Shown: piece by piece, positions 10,621 through 21,402 of the stretch
Position numbering within the stretch: position 1 is the stretch's first letter
Layout of the letters: each line of letters opens with the position of its first letter
Source of the DNA: Brienomyrus brachyistius
Lineage: Eukaryota; Chordata; Actinopteri; Osteoglossiformes; Mormyridae
DNA length: 64,000 nt
Direction: 5' to 3'
Assembly (NCBI RefSeq): GCF_023856365.1
Contig: NW_026042687.1
Coordinates: 1-64,000 of the forward strand
Position numbers and translations under genes: made by a program
The notes under the pieces: model-generated
Seen by the model: only the letters and a program-made list of their open reading frames with translations
Told to the model about the DNA's origin: nothing
Databases searched by the model: none

Positions 10621-11402
10621 GCATTTTAATGTGCACTTACATGACGTTTATTAATTTACTCCTTAACATCCAGTTAAAATGAGAACAATTAGATAAACAG
10701 GAGCAGATACTGAGCATATAAAGTTCTTTGTACAGAGTGCTGAGATACTGTGGGAGAGCATTTGCTAATCATCTCTCTCAGACAAGCTCAGCACAGTATG
10801 AGTCTGTTATCTATCTGATATTAGACAGTCTCTCATACAGTAATAATAATTGATACTTTATTGGTCCCTGTGGAGAAATTGTCTTAACTTCTCTCTCAAC
10901 TTGCTCTCTTTTTTTTAGAGTAAACAGAGTAAGTTGTCTGCGAAGGGCAGCCACCCATAGTGATGCCCAGTGAGCTGGGGGTTAAGGGCCTCGCTCAAGG
11001 ACGCAGAGATGTGCTGTGGCTGGGTTTGAACCAGCGACCATCTTATTACAAGCACACAGGCATTAGATCTTCTAATCACACTTAAAAGGCAGATTAAATG
11101 TTCTTTCCACCATGCAAACAGAATGTAAATTGTAGCTTTACTGCTTAGATTTACATTCACACATTTGCATTTAAAACAAGCATTTTAAGTGATGTACATG
11201 AGAGTAAATGGTGAATCAGTTTATTTGCCACTCTACACATTACATTGGCGCCCATTATAAGTAACTGTACAGTGACATTGCAGTTCCTCAGTTGCTTTGA
11301 TGCATTTCTGGAATCACCCTTAACATCTGCAAAACTGTAAGTGCATTTCCCAAAACAATTCGTGCAAACAGCACCACACAGATGGACTGTCTACAAAAAA
11401 AG
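10621..11402. other. Non-coding, with a dispersed repeat at ~10,845-11,045
   Basis: The block starting TTGATACTTTATTGG and containing GGGTTTGAACCAGCGACC is a SINE-like fish repeat with a tRNA-like B-box sequence. The rest is unassigned. Confidence 0.45.
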
Positions 11403-11590
11403 TCATAGAGGCCACCAGCAGCCCGAATACCACACCGTAAGGCCGTATGTTAGGATGCTCTCTATGGCAGAGCGGTAGGAGGCCACCAGCAGCCCGCATA
11501 CCAGACCGTAAGGCAGCATGTTAGGATGCTCTCTATGGCAGAGCAGTTGAAGGTCCCGATCAAGAAATCCGACAAGTTTCCCCAATAAGC
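11403..11590 (-). mobile_element. LINE reverse-transcriptase fragment, 71-bp tandem copy
   Basis: The minus strand twice encodes SAIESILT...LTVWYxGCWWP, the C-terminal region of Rex1-type LINEs. The copies start at 11,409 and 11,480, a 71-bp direct duplication. The frame shifts between copies. Confidence 0.6.
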
Positions 11591-12829
11591 CAGTAACCCC
11601 GCTTCATAGAACAGGCCACAGGACTGGTTTTGGTGAGATAGTCCGAGTAGTAGGTAGAAATCAGGATGGAGACTGAGTGTGGGTCTAACAGGTGAGCAGA
11701 TGTAGGACAGAATGTAGAGCCCTCTGGTGGAGTGCCTGTGCATGACTGAATGTATGGTTTGGGTCTGATGGTCTGAATAGTTGGTAGAAATAGGCACCTT
11801 CCTACCTGATGTGGTAGGTCTAGATAAGGGGTCACCAACATGGTGCCCCAAGGATGCCCCCAATGACCACATGAGTTGCCCGTGGACCTGTTCTATAAAA
11901 TAGCACAACTCACCAGCGAACATCATCTAAAATTTAATTTTGTCCTGTTTCTAATCTATCACATTTGCATTTATATAGATTTGAAATTGAATATAAAAAA
12001 GCATTTAAAACATGTTTATCATGCATGAAGTTTAGACATGTTTAGGAGGGCGTTTAAAACTGATATCAAACTTCGTATGGCTCAGTACCCGTGAAGTAGC
12101 TCTCCGTTTTAAAAAGGTTGGTGACCCCTGGTCTAGATCTTGCAAGTTTGTTTGTACTGGCTGTGTGAACATACTGTAGCACTGTTAAGAATATGCAACA
12201 CAGCCTGAGTTGGGGATCTGCTGTATGCATCAGTAATATAATGCTTTGTCCTTTTCTAGGCTGTTCATTAAGACATAAAGCCTGAAAGTTTTCTGAATGG
12301 CATTAATGAAATTGAGCACTGCCCCCACCTGCTGGCCAATTTATTAAAACATTGAAATCGCTGTCTGCACAGGCTGACGTGTCATTTAAGTCTGATAATT
12401 TTCTATGAGTCAAACGGCAAGAAAATGACAAGAAGTTAAAAACATGGAGTTAGATGAAGGAGAAAAGATTACAAATTTGAAGATTATGAAATCAGGACAT
12501 GTCAGCTAAGTCAGCCAAGGTGGGTCTTAAACATATGGACGGAAGTATGAGCGCTAAACTTAAACGGGTTCACTTGTAACCGCTGCCACCAAATTTCGTT
12601 AAATTGCTGGGGAGGTCCAGATACATGAGACAGGAATAGAAGGATTATTCTTTATTAATATACAGACGAGGGTTACAACCCTCCCTAGGGCAATAGAAGG
12701 GGATACCTGCCACGGGACATTCTAAAACGCTTAATGTGAAAATGCGTAACGCAACTTAATGTATTAAAACAGTCACCACAAATCACCAAATTTCTCGCGA
12801 ATGTATCTGGCCATAAAGACTTACCTGAC
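11591..12829. other. No gene seen
   Basis: Degenerate repeat-like sequence with no supported gene. From ~12,600 the base composition changes to more CpG. Confidence 0.4.
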
Positions 12830-12954
12830 AAGAAATCAAAACCGAAATGCTAGGAATATGGACTTTAAGCCTTTTCTTTATGGGCGTCAATGGAGGGGAA
12901 AACGCTTGACGTAAGATGAAGTCCATATTCCTAGCATTTCGGTTTTGATTTCTT
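12830..12954. repeat. Perfect 36-bp inverted repeat (hairpin)
   Basis: Arms 12,830-12,865 and 12,919-12,954 are exact reverse complements, separated by a 53-bp loop. No known element boundary was recognised. Confidence 0.95.
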
Positions 12955-13083
12955 CCCTGGCATGGGTGACGGGTACACCACGTTCCCAAAGCCACGTTAG
13001 CCTCGAGCGAACTGCCCGGAGAAACCGCTCACACCAGCGCTGCAACCCGATCTCCTCCCCTTTTAAACACACATTTCTATGGC

Positions 13084-13280
13084 GTTAAATTAGTGCCAAA
13101 AGTCGTGCGCATAAAAACAGAAAATCCATGCTCTCTACGCGCTCGCGATTGCACAGCACTCACTCACTCGCTCGCCGTTAAATTAGGGCCAAAAGTCGAA
13201 CCACGCGCGTGCGTGTGCTCGAGTGCTGAAAACCCATCCCCTCTACGCGCTCGCGTCTGCACAGCACTCGCTCGCTCGAA
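13084..13280. repeat. CpG-rich tandem repeat, two copies
   Basis: Copies 13,084-13,176 and 13,177-13,280 both start GTTAAATTAGxGCCAAAAGTC and contain CTCTACGCGCTCGCG and GCACAGCACTC. CpG density is far above the AT-rich neighbours. Confidence 0.85.
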
Positions 13281-13300
13281 TTTCCCGCTTCGTCTTACCG

Positions 13301-13310
13301 TATATAAAAG
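13301..13310 (+). promoter_or_regulatory. TATA-box-like site after the CpG-rich block
   Basis: TATATAAAAG lies just 3' of the CpG-rich repeats and is followed ~40 bp later by AATAAA. It looks promoter-like but no gene follows. Confidence 0.35.
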
Positions 13311-13843
13311 AATGGGCCAATGTACGGTAAATTGCATTGTGAATAAAATTTCTTAATACAACATCACAAAGCCAATTTAATAAATTCAAATCCTGGGAAG
13401 AACGCTCCTCAGATATTAGTTCTCGGGTTAGTGTTAGCAGACTATAGGCGAAACCACCTTAAGTGCTATCTGTTAATGTTTATTAAATTAGCATTAAAAT
13501 GGAGAGGTTTATAATATCTTTTGTCCTTGTAGCTGCTAAATACACTCATTATTAAAGCCATAAAGTTGTCTGCCTACTACATTGGAATCTCCACTGAGTA
13601 AGTGTTTTTGATGGATTTTATTTAACTTTATTATACTCTGGTCCTTAGATCTAATGTCATACTTCTTCACTTATATTGTTTGTGAAAAGGTTTACCACGG
13701 TCAAACAGAGCAGCCACTACATCATCATACATGAACAAGCACCTCACAAAACAAAAACATTTCATTTTCATAATTAAAACTTTTGAATGGTAGGCCTAGT
13801 GTGTGGATCAGAGACAAGATCTTGACACCTCATTAACTATAAT

Positions 13844-14600
13844 TTGTTCTGTGAACAGCTCAGATACCACCTTCTCGAAAGTCTTCTGCATAAAATAGAA
13901 ATAGGATTCAGCGCGACTCCACTAAATTTGGATTACCTGGAGTTCCTTTGTCATCAGGAGCTGTATCTTCTGCAGGCCCTGTCTAATCACATTGAAGTAC
14001 CTCCTGCTATCACCCTGGCTTTGCAAGAGCTCTTTGACCTTGTGAGGACACATCTGGAACGTCCAGCCCCATGTGTCACACAGGAAGTCGCTGCCACCAA
14101 TAGACGACCCAAGATTTTGATTGAAGAACAATGTTTGAAAGAAATGCTCCATACTCAACTTCCTGTGCCTTGCATAGCCACACTGATGGGTGTTTCAAGA
14201 AGAACAATCTTAAGAAGAATAAAAGAGTATGAGCTCTGTGTTAGGGAACTTGACAATTTGGTTTCTTCTGTCAAGAATGATCTACCAAATGCAGGCTACA
14301 GGATAGTCAATGCAGGCTGCAGTCAATGGGCTACAGGGTTCGGTGGAGAAGAGTTGCAGCCTCCATGCATAGGGTTGATTCCATGCGCATCATATAAAGG
14401 TTGTCAAGTCTTGGCTGTGTTGTACGCAGAATGTACCAGGGCCTTTGTCTCTAGTACACGTGGACACAAACCACAAGTTGATCCGGTTTGTATTACCAGC
14501 AAATTTATTTGGAGTAAACCCTGGGTGGATTGGTGTGAGGTGGTGGTGGGGCTTTGGAGAAGATTTCCTGCCGATCAACACTAGCAACTTATATCTATCT
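13844..14600 (+). pseudogene. Integrase-core (DDE, rve-like) gene relic, frameshifted
   Basis: The 246-codon frame starts with a helical N-terminal region (LHKIEIGF... LQELFDLVRTHLERP). It continues through a helix-turn-helix-like segment (PCIATLMGVSRRTILRRIKEY) and ends its homology at NAGYRIV near 14,300. The homologous sequence then continues in other frames: LQSMGYRVRWRRVAASMHR, a TAA, VRRMY, then PLSLVHVDTNHKLIRF starting about 14,438. HVDTNHKLIR holds the first catalytic aspartate of a fish integrase-like family found in many copies per genome. Downstream catalytic residues are missing. At least two frameshifts and a stop make it inactive. Likely mobile-element derived rather than a host gene. 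Confidence 0.7.
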
Positions 14601-15968
14601 GTCATGGAGGTCTCGGGACTCACAGATATTCAGAGACATGTGGATAGTTTACCAGTGGTTTTCAGCAGGAAATAGTTATTACTACAAATTGTCACCCCCC
14701 CCCGCCCCCCACAGAAACTGGATCTGGCTATAGTGGGAAAATCTTTTTTTTTTTTTATTTGTGAGAACTTGAAAGCAAAACAAAACTTGGAAAAAATATA
14801 TGCTCATTCACCAATTTTCTAATCTGGGGTCTAAAGTGGTCAGGCTTGCAAGTGTATTTGGTTATTTGTCTATCCTAGCCTGTTGCAGTGTATATTTCCT
14901 GTATATTTTGCATGTAAAAAATGTTGTTTGTTATGTCAGTGCTTAATATTATCATGTAGTCTTCATGAACTTTCTTCATCTTGGCCAGGGACTGCATTTG
15001 AAAAGTAGCCACTTGACTAAAATTGGCACATTTTCAGAAATGCCAGCAACAATACTGATAATGAACACCCCTCTAACTGACTCTCAGTTGGTTTAGAAAA
15101 AAGACTTTTAAGAGAAAAGAAAGCCTTCCTTTGGTTTTGCATTTTTCTCTTTTTTGTTGGCTGTGCACAATATATTAGAAGAATACCTTACAATTATATT
15201 AGTTAAGAAATAACAGATTGCGTATATACAATATTAAGGTGATAACAACAACCCTCACTGTCTCTAGGTGCTGCTTCAGACAGGGCATTCTGCAGCAGGG
15301 ACACCACCCGTCGTGCAGCATCCAGCAAATCTCCCTATCACAACAGCCCACATAACAGAATAACATTAGTGTATGATTCAGTAGGGCTAGTCCAGGTCTG
15401 GAAAGTAGTTGGGCCAGATTTTTAAACCAAGAAATTTAGCTGGGCCAGACATTTTCAGCGGCCCAGTAAGCAACAGGTAATGGCATTTTAAACAAACACA
15501 AATCAAGGTACATTATTTTAAAAAACTACAACTGAACAGAATCTGAGAGCAATATTTTTTTTCACTTCTGAAATGAGAAAAATATTTTGGTCGTATCTGA
15601 CCTAGACGCATCCCAAAGAAAAAAAATGCCTATTAGATGGTAAACAGACATAAAGAAAAAGGGAAAAATCGTCTATAATCATCATCCGCTTATACTGTGG
15701 TGATCCATTTCACCCACACAGGCATGATCACCATTAGCGGTTTCCACATTATTGTCGAGGTGACTATTCACTTTACCTCTGCTTTCTCCGACATCTTCCT
15801 GATTCTGCCGCCAACAAGGGGCTCATAGGGTGGAGACTGAGGGTGTTAAACAGACCAATCTTTTGTCACTGAATGCAACAAATAATGTATTTATCTGTCA
15901 AAAGTCCAGCACCAGGAAAAGCAACAGAGTGACAGTAGAAACTGTAATAATAATGGAAGTGCGCCGCC
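14601..15968. other. No gene seen
   Basis: Contains a C tract (~14,693-14,709) and AT-rich sequence. Around 15,250-15,340 the minus strand reads DLLDAARRVVSLLQNALSEA, a clean helical stretch I could not assign. It may be an orphan exon or chance. Confidence 0.4.
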
Positions 15969-16521
15969 CTACAGGGAAGGAGGAGTGATGGGAGTCCCGG
16001 TGGTGGCTAAGCGCGCGTGGGGAGAGGCGTCGTACTGTGAGGCTTCATGAACTTCCGATGGGGCAGTGCTGTCATACAGCGGGGAGCCTGAGAGGGGCAC
16101 TGTGGCCGGGTGCGAGAGCCCTGGGTAATGAGTTGTAGAGCTGCGCAGTGTCACGATCGGGTACAAGCAGGCAGGCGATCGTGCGGGCAAGGCGTGCAAG
16201 GAGCAAGCGGACAGGCAAAAACGGGAGTTTAATTAGGAAGCGCGGACGGGGAAACATCTCACGCATACAAACATCAATGACAGACACTGGACTCAGGTAA
16301 GACACGGACTGAAATACACAGGACTGAGCAAATTAACTAGATACAGCTGGGTACAAATCGGGAGAAAACACGTGGGTAATCAGGGGGCGTGGCACACAGG
16401 AGGAGCGGACGAGCCGGGCATGACACGCAGGAACTGAGAGCCCAAGCTGTTGGACATTCCACTGGACTAGGAGACTGGGGTGAGTGAGGAGGAGCTCATT
16501 GACCACAAACTGGGATACTGG
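15969..16521 (-). pseudogene. tbxt: tbxt-like last exon with TAG and solo LTR
   Basis: Starts after CACACACAG (first base completes AGC, Ser). It reads SQYPSLWSMSSSSLTPVS, then TAG, then SSGMSNSLGSQFLR, then the LTR (16,149-16,425). Beyond the LTR the same frame resumes (SSTTHYPGLSHP...) to the TPITPPSL C terminus and TAG at 15,969-15,971. Counting out the LTR and one target copy restores the register exactly, so the exon was intact when the LTR landed apart from the TAG. Confidence 0.85.
16149..16425 (-). mobile_element. Solo LTR of the proline-rich LTR element family
   Basis: 277 bp, TGTCACGATCGGG...GGGCATGACA, with perfect 5-bp target duplication CGCAG (16,144-16,148 and 16,426-16,430). 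In element (minus) orientation it has the TGTGTATTT promoter motif and TTAAACTCCCG. It is homologous to the LTRs at 34.3 and 37.1 kb. Confidence 0.9.
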
Positions 16522-16893
16522 CTGTGTGTGAGCAATGGGGTGGAGATTAAGGAAAGACGTTAAATCAGCATGCAGTGTTGCCTGGAAACAACAACAAATA
16601 TACTAGTGTCACTGTACTAAAACAATATCAAAATAATGCCTATTTTTTATTCATTTTACTTGTAGAGTGCAAAGTACAAAGGAAAACAAAGAGTAACTAT
16701 GGCGAAATAAATCAAAGCATGTCCCAGAATGATGGGCCTGAATGGATCAGGACAGAAGAAGGCGAAAGTCCTGTTAACGAGGTGAGACGATGCAGACACA
16801 GGCCAGGATGTGGGTATAGGCGAGAACAAGAGGGAAGACGGGGGCCCGAGACTCAGCATGGGGACAGGTGGGGGAGGGGAGGCACGGGCTCAC

Positions 16894-17026
16894 CTGGAGC
16901 TGCTCCCGGAGGTGCCGCTATGACTCATGGGTAACATGCCGGAATGGGACGGCACCTGTAGGCTGGACCAGTTGTCATGGGAGGGCAACATGGACAGACA
17001 GGTAGACGAGCTGTCTGAATAAGCAG
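16894..17026 (-). CDS. tbxt: tbxt-like exon encoding AYSDSSS...SHSGTSGSSS
   Basis: A 133-nt exon between acceptor ACTTGCAG and donor GTGAGC. It reads AYSDSSSTCLSMLPSHD, then NWSSLQVPSHSGMLPMSHS, which is the best-conserved part of the Brachyury C-terminal half. No lesion is present in this exon. Confidence 0.85.
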
Positions 17027-17780
17027 CTGCAAGTATAAAACAATAAATGAAGCAGGTATGTGGTGGGCAGTGTTACAGCGTCCTTAATATGGTCAATACA
17101 GAAAAGGCATGTTATCATGTTATGTATATACTGCCTCCAGTTACTTAATGCCTAACTTTAATACATTGATTGATTTGTTCACTGCTGCAGCCTGTGTCAA
17201 CTTTCCTTTCAGACAGATGTAAAGTCCATTCTGTTTTTGTTCTGTGTAGTTTTTTTTGAACAGCATATGGCTGAATTCTGTTAAACCTCAGACTGAAGAA
17301 AATTGTGTTAATTGAAAAGCAAATATCAAAAACTCAGTCTGCAGGAATGTTTTTCTAAATATTTCTGTGGACTTTTGGAAATTTCACGAAATTCCATTGC
17401 TCCATTACATAAACACTGAGTGAGATTTCATTCCCATTACTGCAACGTATGAAGAGGATTATGACTTATTACTTTAGGTTATCGGACTGAGTGAGTTTTG
17501 GAAATTTGCTCTTCGATAACTGAAGCAGTGCTGTGAATGCAGAGGTTATATGCGTCGCATATCAACAGAACTGTATGTTTATGTCTTGTCTTAATTATTT
17601 TGATTAAATGTCTAACTATTCCCAATATGTGTGAACATACTTGGCCAAATAAAGCTGATTCTGATTCAGTCAGAGGGTAATCGTCGGTGTGCTGTACTAT
17701 CGTGGTGACCCACACAGAGAGCTTAGGACCATGATTTCAGTGTGTGCTTGTGTGAGGGGACAGGCAGGGCGGCGGCTCAC
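17027..17780. other. tbxt-like intron
   Basis: AT-rich intronic sequence between two recognised exons; no other feature seen. Confidence 0.6.
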
Positions 17781-17957
17781 TGGGTGATGCACTCCTGTGG
17801 GTATAGGGGCTGGGATAGGGGGCGGAGCAGTTACTCCTCAAGGAGGAGTAACAGTCACAGCCGTGGGGGGAGGAGAGGGAGAGGGTGCTCCCAAACTGGG
17901 GGTGTGGGTTTGATGAAGAGCAGAGAGACCCTGAGCCTGGGATGAACCAGCTGCCTA
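17781..17957 (-). CDS. tbxt: tbxt-like exon encoding GSWFIPG...YTHRSASP
   Basis: A 177-nt exon; acceptor TTTCAG, donor GTGAGC at 17,775-17,780. It has no internal stop. It carries the serine/proline-rich segment with PQFG, YSSLR and APYPSPYTHR that follows the T-box in Brachyury. Last base A plus first bases CT of the next exon give the expected SPT codon. Confidence 0.82.
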
Positions 17958-18433
17958 CTGAAACGAAAGCGGATAAAGACAGAAACTAGAACCTCAAACT
18001 AAACAACACAAACAACAATATCAAGTTATATTCAATCATTAAACCGTTATATATTTAATCTAAACAATAGTAATAAATATCGTTCCGATTCAAAATATCA
18101 TTTACGGGTGAATCTTATGACTTGCATTGGGAAACAGGAAACGGGCCAAGCTGCAGGGCCAGTTCAAAGGCATAGTGCGAGGCGCCCAGAAAGGGGGCGA
18201 GGTCTGGGCGGAGTCAGCTAAAGAAGAAAAAGGCCTGACCTTTTTCTGGATGCTGTGGACTGTGTTTGTGTGTGAGCTGCAGCTGCATGTTCCTTACATT
18301 TTTTTTATTAACACCAGCACCGTGAGGTTTGGCCTGGACTGGGTCCTGTCCTGCACGGTTGAAGACATGTTGACTGATGGTCAGCCCGTGTTCTGTTGGA
18401 TCCCACAGAAAGGAAATGGGAATCCCGTTTGGA
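17958..18433. other. Upstream of the tbxt exons; 105-codon open frame, unassigned
   Basis: The T-box exon expected here (ending in the conserved ...SDHKE region) was not found. A plus-strand frame at 18,127-18,444 (MGNRKRAKLQGQF...; FFWMLWTVFVCELQLHVP) has no family I recognise and may be chance. Confidence 0.4.
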
Positions 18434-19198
18434 TCGGATGCTGACAGTTGAAAAAAAACTCATGTCTGTGTGTTATGAAAGAATATCAATAAATGTTTCC
18501 GAAAGGGGATGACTCATTTGGTAATTATTTACGGCTTATGTTATGGCTGAGAAATTTACAGTCTTTACTAAAGTCTGACTTCTTTCGAGTCACCTTTAAT
18601 ATAGATTGGACACTCTCTATGCTATGTACAATACTTATATAGATGGTACATGTTTACTTGCTTGCACAGATGGTTGATTAGGTAATTAGTGTAAGTGTGT
18701 GTGTGTGTGTGTGTGTGTCCAATCGCATGTATGTCCAAGGTCCATAGTAAGTAATATACACTGATCAAGAGATGCCTGAAAGTGGATGAAAGAGGACATT
18801 AGTGGGTGTATCACTTAGTGTAACGGGTGCAGGAAAATGAGCAGGACTGCAAGCCATATAATGACCCACTGTCCTTATCTAGCTCTTAATACAGTATGCA
18901 TACAGTGATGTATCTACAATGGACAGCTACTATAAGCAGATAGCACAGTACAGGTGCTTAATCTGTATGCTATTTCCATCCATCCATTGTCCAAACCGCT
19001 TATCCTACTGGGTCACAGGGGGTCCGGAGTCTATCCCGGAATCAATGGGCACGAGGCAGGGAAGAACCCAGGATGGGGGGCCAGCCCATCACAGCTCACA
19101 CTCACACACCATTCACTCACACATGCACACCTACGGGCAATTTAGCTACTCCAATTAGCCTCAGCATGTTTTTGGACTGTGGGGGGAAACCGGAGGAA
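18434..19198 (+). repeat. Left arm of a large inverted duplication
   Basis: From GGATGCTGACAG rightward this segment is the near-identical reverse complement of 20,330-21,088, with scattered substitutions and a different TG-repeat length at ~18,698-18,718. It ends abruptly inside a SINE. Confidence 0.88.
18976..19198 (-). mobile_element. SINE family 1, truncated at the inverted-duplication breakpoint
   Basis: The tail side (CCATCCATTGTCCAAACCGC) is present, but the copy stops at GGAGGAAAC before the tRNA-like head. The same SINE, complete, sits in the mirror position at 20,211. Confidence 0.85.
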
Positions 19199-20196
19199 AC
19201 TAGCAGCTTTGTGTGGTAATTGTTTGTATTAAAAATACATTGGATCAAGTCAAATTATTTTTATGAAGAATTAACATCTAAAAGCTGCTAGTAGACCGTG
19301 GGAAAATAATTTTTCTATTTTCTTGCTGCCATCTCGTGGCCAAAAGTAGGTATTGCAATTTCCATCATATGTAAGAGGGCCTGCCCATCAGAGTAATGTA
19401 CATCCTGTGACATGTATTGACTATCAAGACAAACTGAAACACGGTGTATTAGGCTGTCAATGAGTACTGGACTAGGGTGAAAAACTGCCTGATAATCTAC
19501 CTATTAACTAGAAGAGTACAAACTGGAGACGGATCCCCTAATACAGAGGGATTAACGTCTGTGCCACATCCAGAACCATTCAGTGTAGGAGTCTGGTGGT
19601 TCTACTGGATACTGACAAGTACCCAGCCCCTTTGTTCCCTCTGATAATCATCAGTCCTCCTCTGAATGCCTTCACCACTCTATTCCTGAATAGGTACACA
19701 TTTAAATATGCTAGCAAGATCAAGGTATTGGGATAACTGTTAGGTTCGCTGTTAAGAGAGTTGCAGTGAAAACCATCATACACAGTGGCCCTTTCTGGAT
19801 AAGATTACCTCCCTCTGATCTAACAGGTCAAGATCAAAGCAAGGTGCATTGCAATGTCTGACACCCAGCACACTACAGCATATAAAATACAGGTATCCAT
19901 CGCCTTCCGCATTTGGAACCAGGACCACTTGTTGCAAGTCAATTTGGGCGTATCTCAAGTTATACGAGAGAGGCAAGACATTAAGGACAGTATACACAGT
20001 ACTGAAATAATAATGTACATATTAAACCACAGCACTTAATAAACAGATACTGCACTTACATTTCACAAAAAAAAAATAAAGCACAGATTGCACTAAGAAA
20101 TCAAAAGATGCATGTGCTAGCAAACAGTGGGAGCTGAGGAAGAAGCAGTGGTGAAATACTTTATTGTACAGTACAGTAAGTTTCTTTTTATAGAAT
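19199..20196. other. Spacer of the inverted duplication
   Basis: Non-coding. Bases ~19,750-19,810 resemble ~59,760-59,815 (GAGTTGCAGxGAAAACC...GGATAAGATT), a shared dispersed repeat. Confidence 0.45.
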
Positions 20197-20210
20197 GAAA
20201 TAGCATACAG

Positions 20211-20559
20211 GGGGCGGCATGGTGGTGCAGTGGTTAGCACTGTTGCCTCACACCTCTGGGACCCGGGTTCGAGTCTCTGCCTGGGTCACATGGGTGTGGA
20301 GTTTGCATGTTCTCCCCATGTCGTCGTGGGGTTTCCTCCCGCAGTCCAAGAATATGCTGAGAATATGCTGAGGCTAACTGGAGTTACTAAATTGCCCGTA
20401 GGTATGCATGTATGAGTGAATAGTGTGTGAGTGTGCCCTGTGATGGGCTGGCTCCCCATCCTGGGTTGTTCCCTGCCTCGTGCCCATTGCTTCCGGGATA
20501 GGCTCCAGACCCCCCACGACCCAGTAGGATAAGCGGTTTGGACAATGGATGGATGGATG
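20211..20559 (+). mobile_element. SINE family 1, full length with target duplication
   Basis: Begins GGGGCGGCATGGTGGTGCAG, a tRNA-like A-box head, with a B-box GGTTCGAGTCTC, and ends in GGATGG repeats. Flanked by a perfect 14-bp duplication GAAATAGCATACAG (20,197-20,210 and 20,560-20,573). Confidence 0.92.
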
Positions 20560-21088
20560 GAAATAGCATACAGATCTTATAAGCACCTGTACTGTGCTAT
20601 CTGCTCATAGTAGCTGTCCATTGTAGATACATCACTGTATGCATACTGTATTAAGAGCTAGACAAGGGTCATTATATGGCTTGCAGTCCTGCTCATTTTC
20701 CTGCACGCGTTACACTAAGTGATACACCCACTAATGTCCTCTTTTATCCACTTTCGGGCATCTCTTGATCAGTGTATATTATTTACTATGGACCTTGGAC
20801 ATACATGCGATTGAACACACACACACACTTACACTAATTACCTAATCATCCATCTGTGCAAGCAGGTAAACATTTACCATCTATGTAAGTATTGCACATT
20901 GCATAGAGAGTGTCCAATCTATATTAAAGGTGACTCAAAAGAAGTCAGACTTCAGTAAAGACTGTAAATTGGCAGCCATAACATAAGCCGTAAATAATTA
21001 CCAAATGAGTCATCCCCTTTCGGAAACATTTATTGATATTCTTTCATAACACACAGACATGAGTTTTTTTTCAACTGTCAGCATCCTT
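20330..21088 (-). repeat. Right arm of a large inverted duplication
   Basis: Reverse complement of 18,434-19,198, including the 3' part of the SINE and ~515 bp of unique sequence beyond it, ending at CTGTCAGCATCC. Confidence 0.88.
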
Positions 21089-21173
21089 CTCGATTGTCAG
21101 AAGCTCTGTGCTAGAGGGAGGTTTACTGGTCTTATACTCTTCTGGCACCTTGTGTGATTCCTGACTTGGGACA

Positions 21174-21402
21174 TCAGTTTGGCTCCTTCTGTATGTGGTT
21201 TACATTGTATTTGTTCTTTAAAGTTGCCCCTTCAGAATTAGACAGTGTAACCAGCTTGCCACATATTGCCTGGATGACATAAGGTCCGGTAAAATCCGGT
21301 TCCGTTCTTCCTCCTTTCCGTCCCCGCTTCCTCATGTTGAACAGAAGCGCCTCATCTCCAACATGATAAACTGTGTTTTGGTACCTCTTTTGTATTCGTT
21401 TA
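21174..21402 (-). mobile_element. Ty3/Gypsy-type integrase C-terminal relic
   Basis: The minus strand reads KRIQKRYQNTVYHVGDEALL, then NMRKRGRKGGR, PDFTGPYVIQ and KLVTLSN before TGA at 21,174-21,176. VGDxVLL followed by a basic loop and GPYxI is the SH3-like C-terminal domain of Gypsy-type integrases. Only this domain remains. Confidence 0.7.

Larger units (their letters stand above)
15969..17957 (-). pseudogene. tbxt: Brachyury (T-box transcription factor T) 3' exons, disrupted
   Basis: Three consecutive minus-strand exons with GT-AG sites and matching phases encode the C-terminal transactivation half of Brachyury, the T-box factor for notochord and posterior mesoderm. Diagnostic matches: NPHPQFGSTLSL, SAPYPSPYTHR, CLSMLPSHDNWSSLQ, SQYPSLWSMS, LGSQFLR, SPLYDSTAPSEV, SQYDASPHARL and a TPITPPSL C terminus. 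TBX19 is related, but the NPHPQFG and CLSM-SHDNWSSL blocks favour tbxt. Lesions: TAG at 16,467-16,469 (VS*SSG) and a solo LTR inserted in the last exon. The DNA-binding T-box exons were not found upstream in the window; beyond ~18.4 kb lies an inverted duplication. It is a truncated or decaying paralogue; which teleost duplicate (a or b) is unresolved. Confidence 0.85.

Noticed and set aside
18127..18444. 105-codon frame as the missing T-box exon or a new gene
   Set aside because: It is on the opposite strand to the tbxt exons and has no T-box or other motif.
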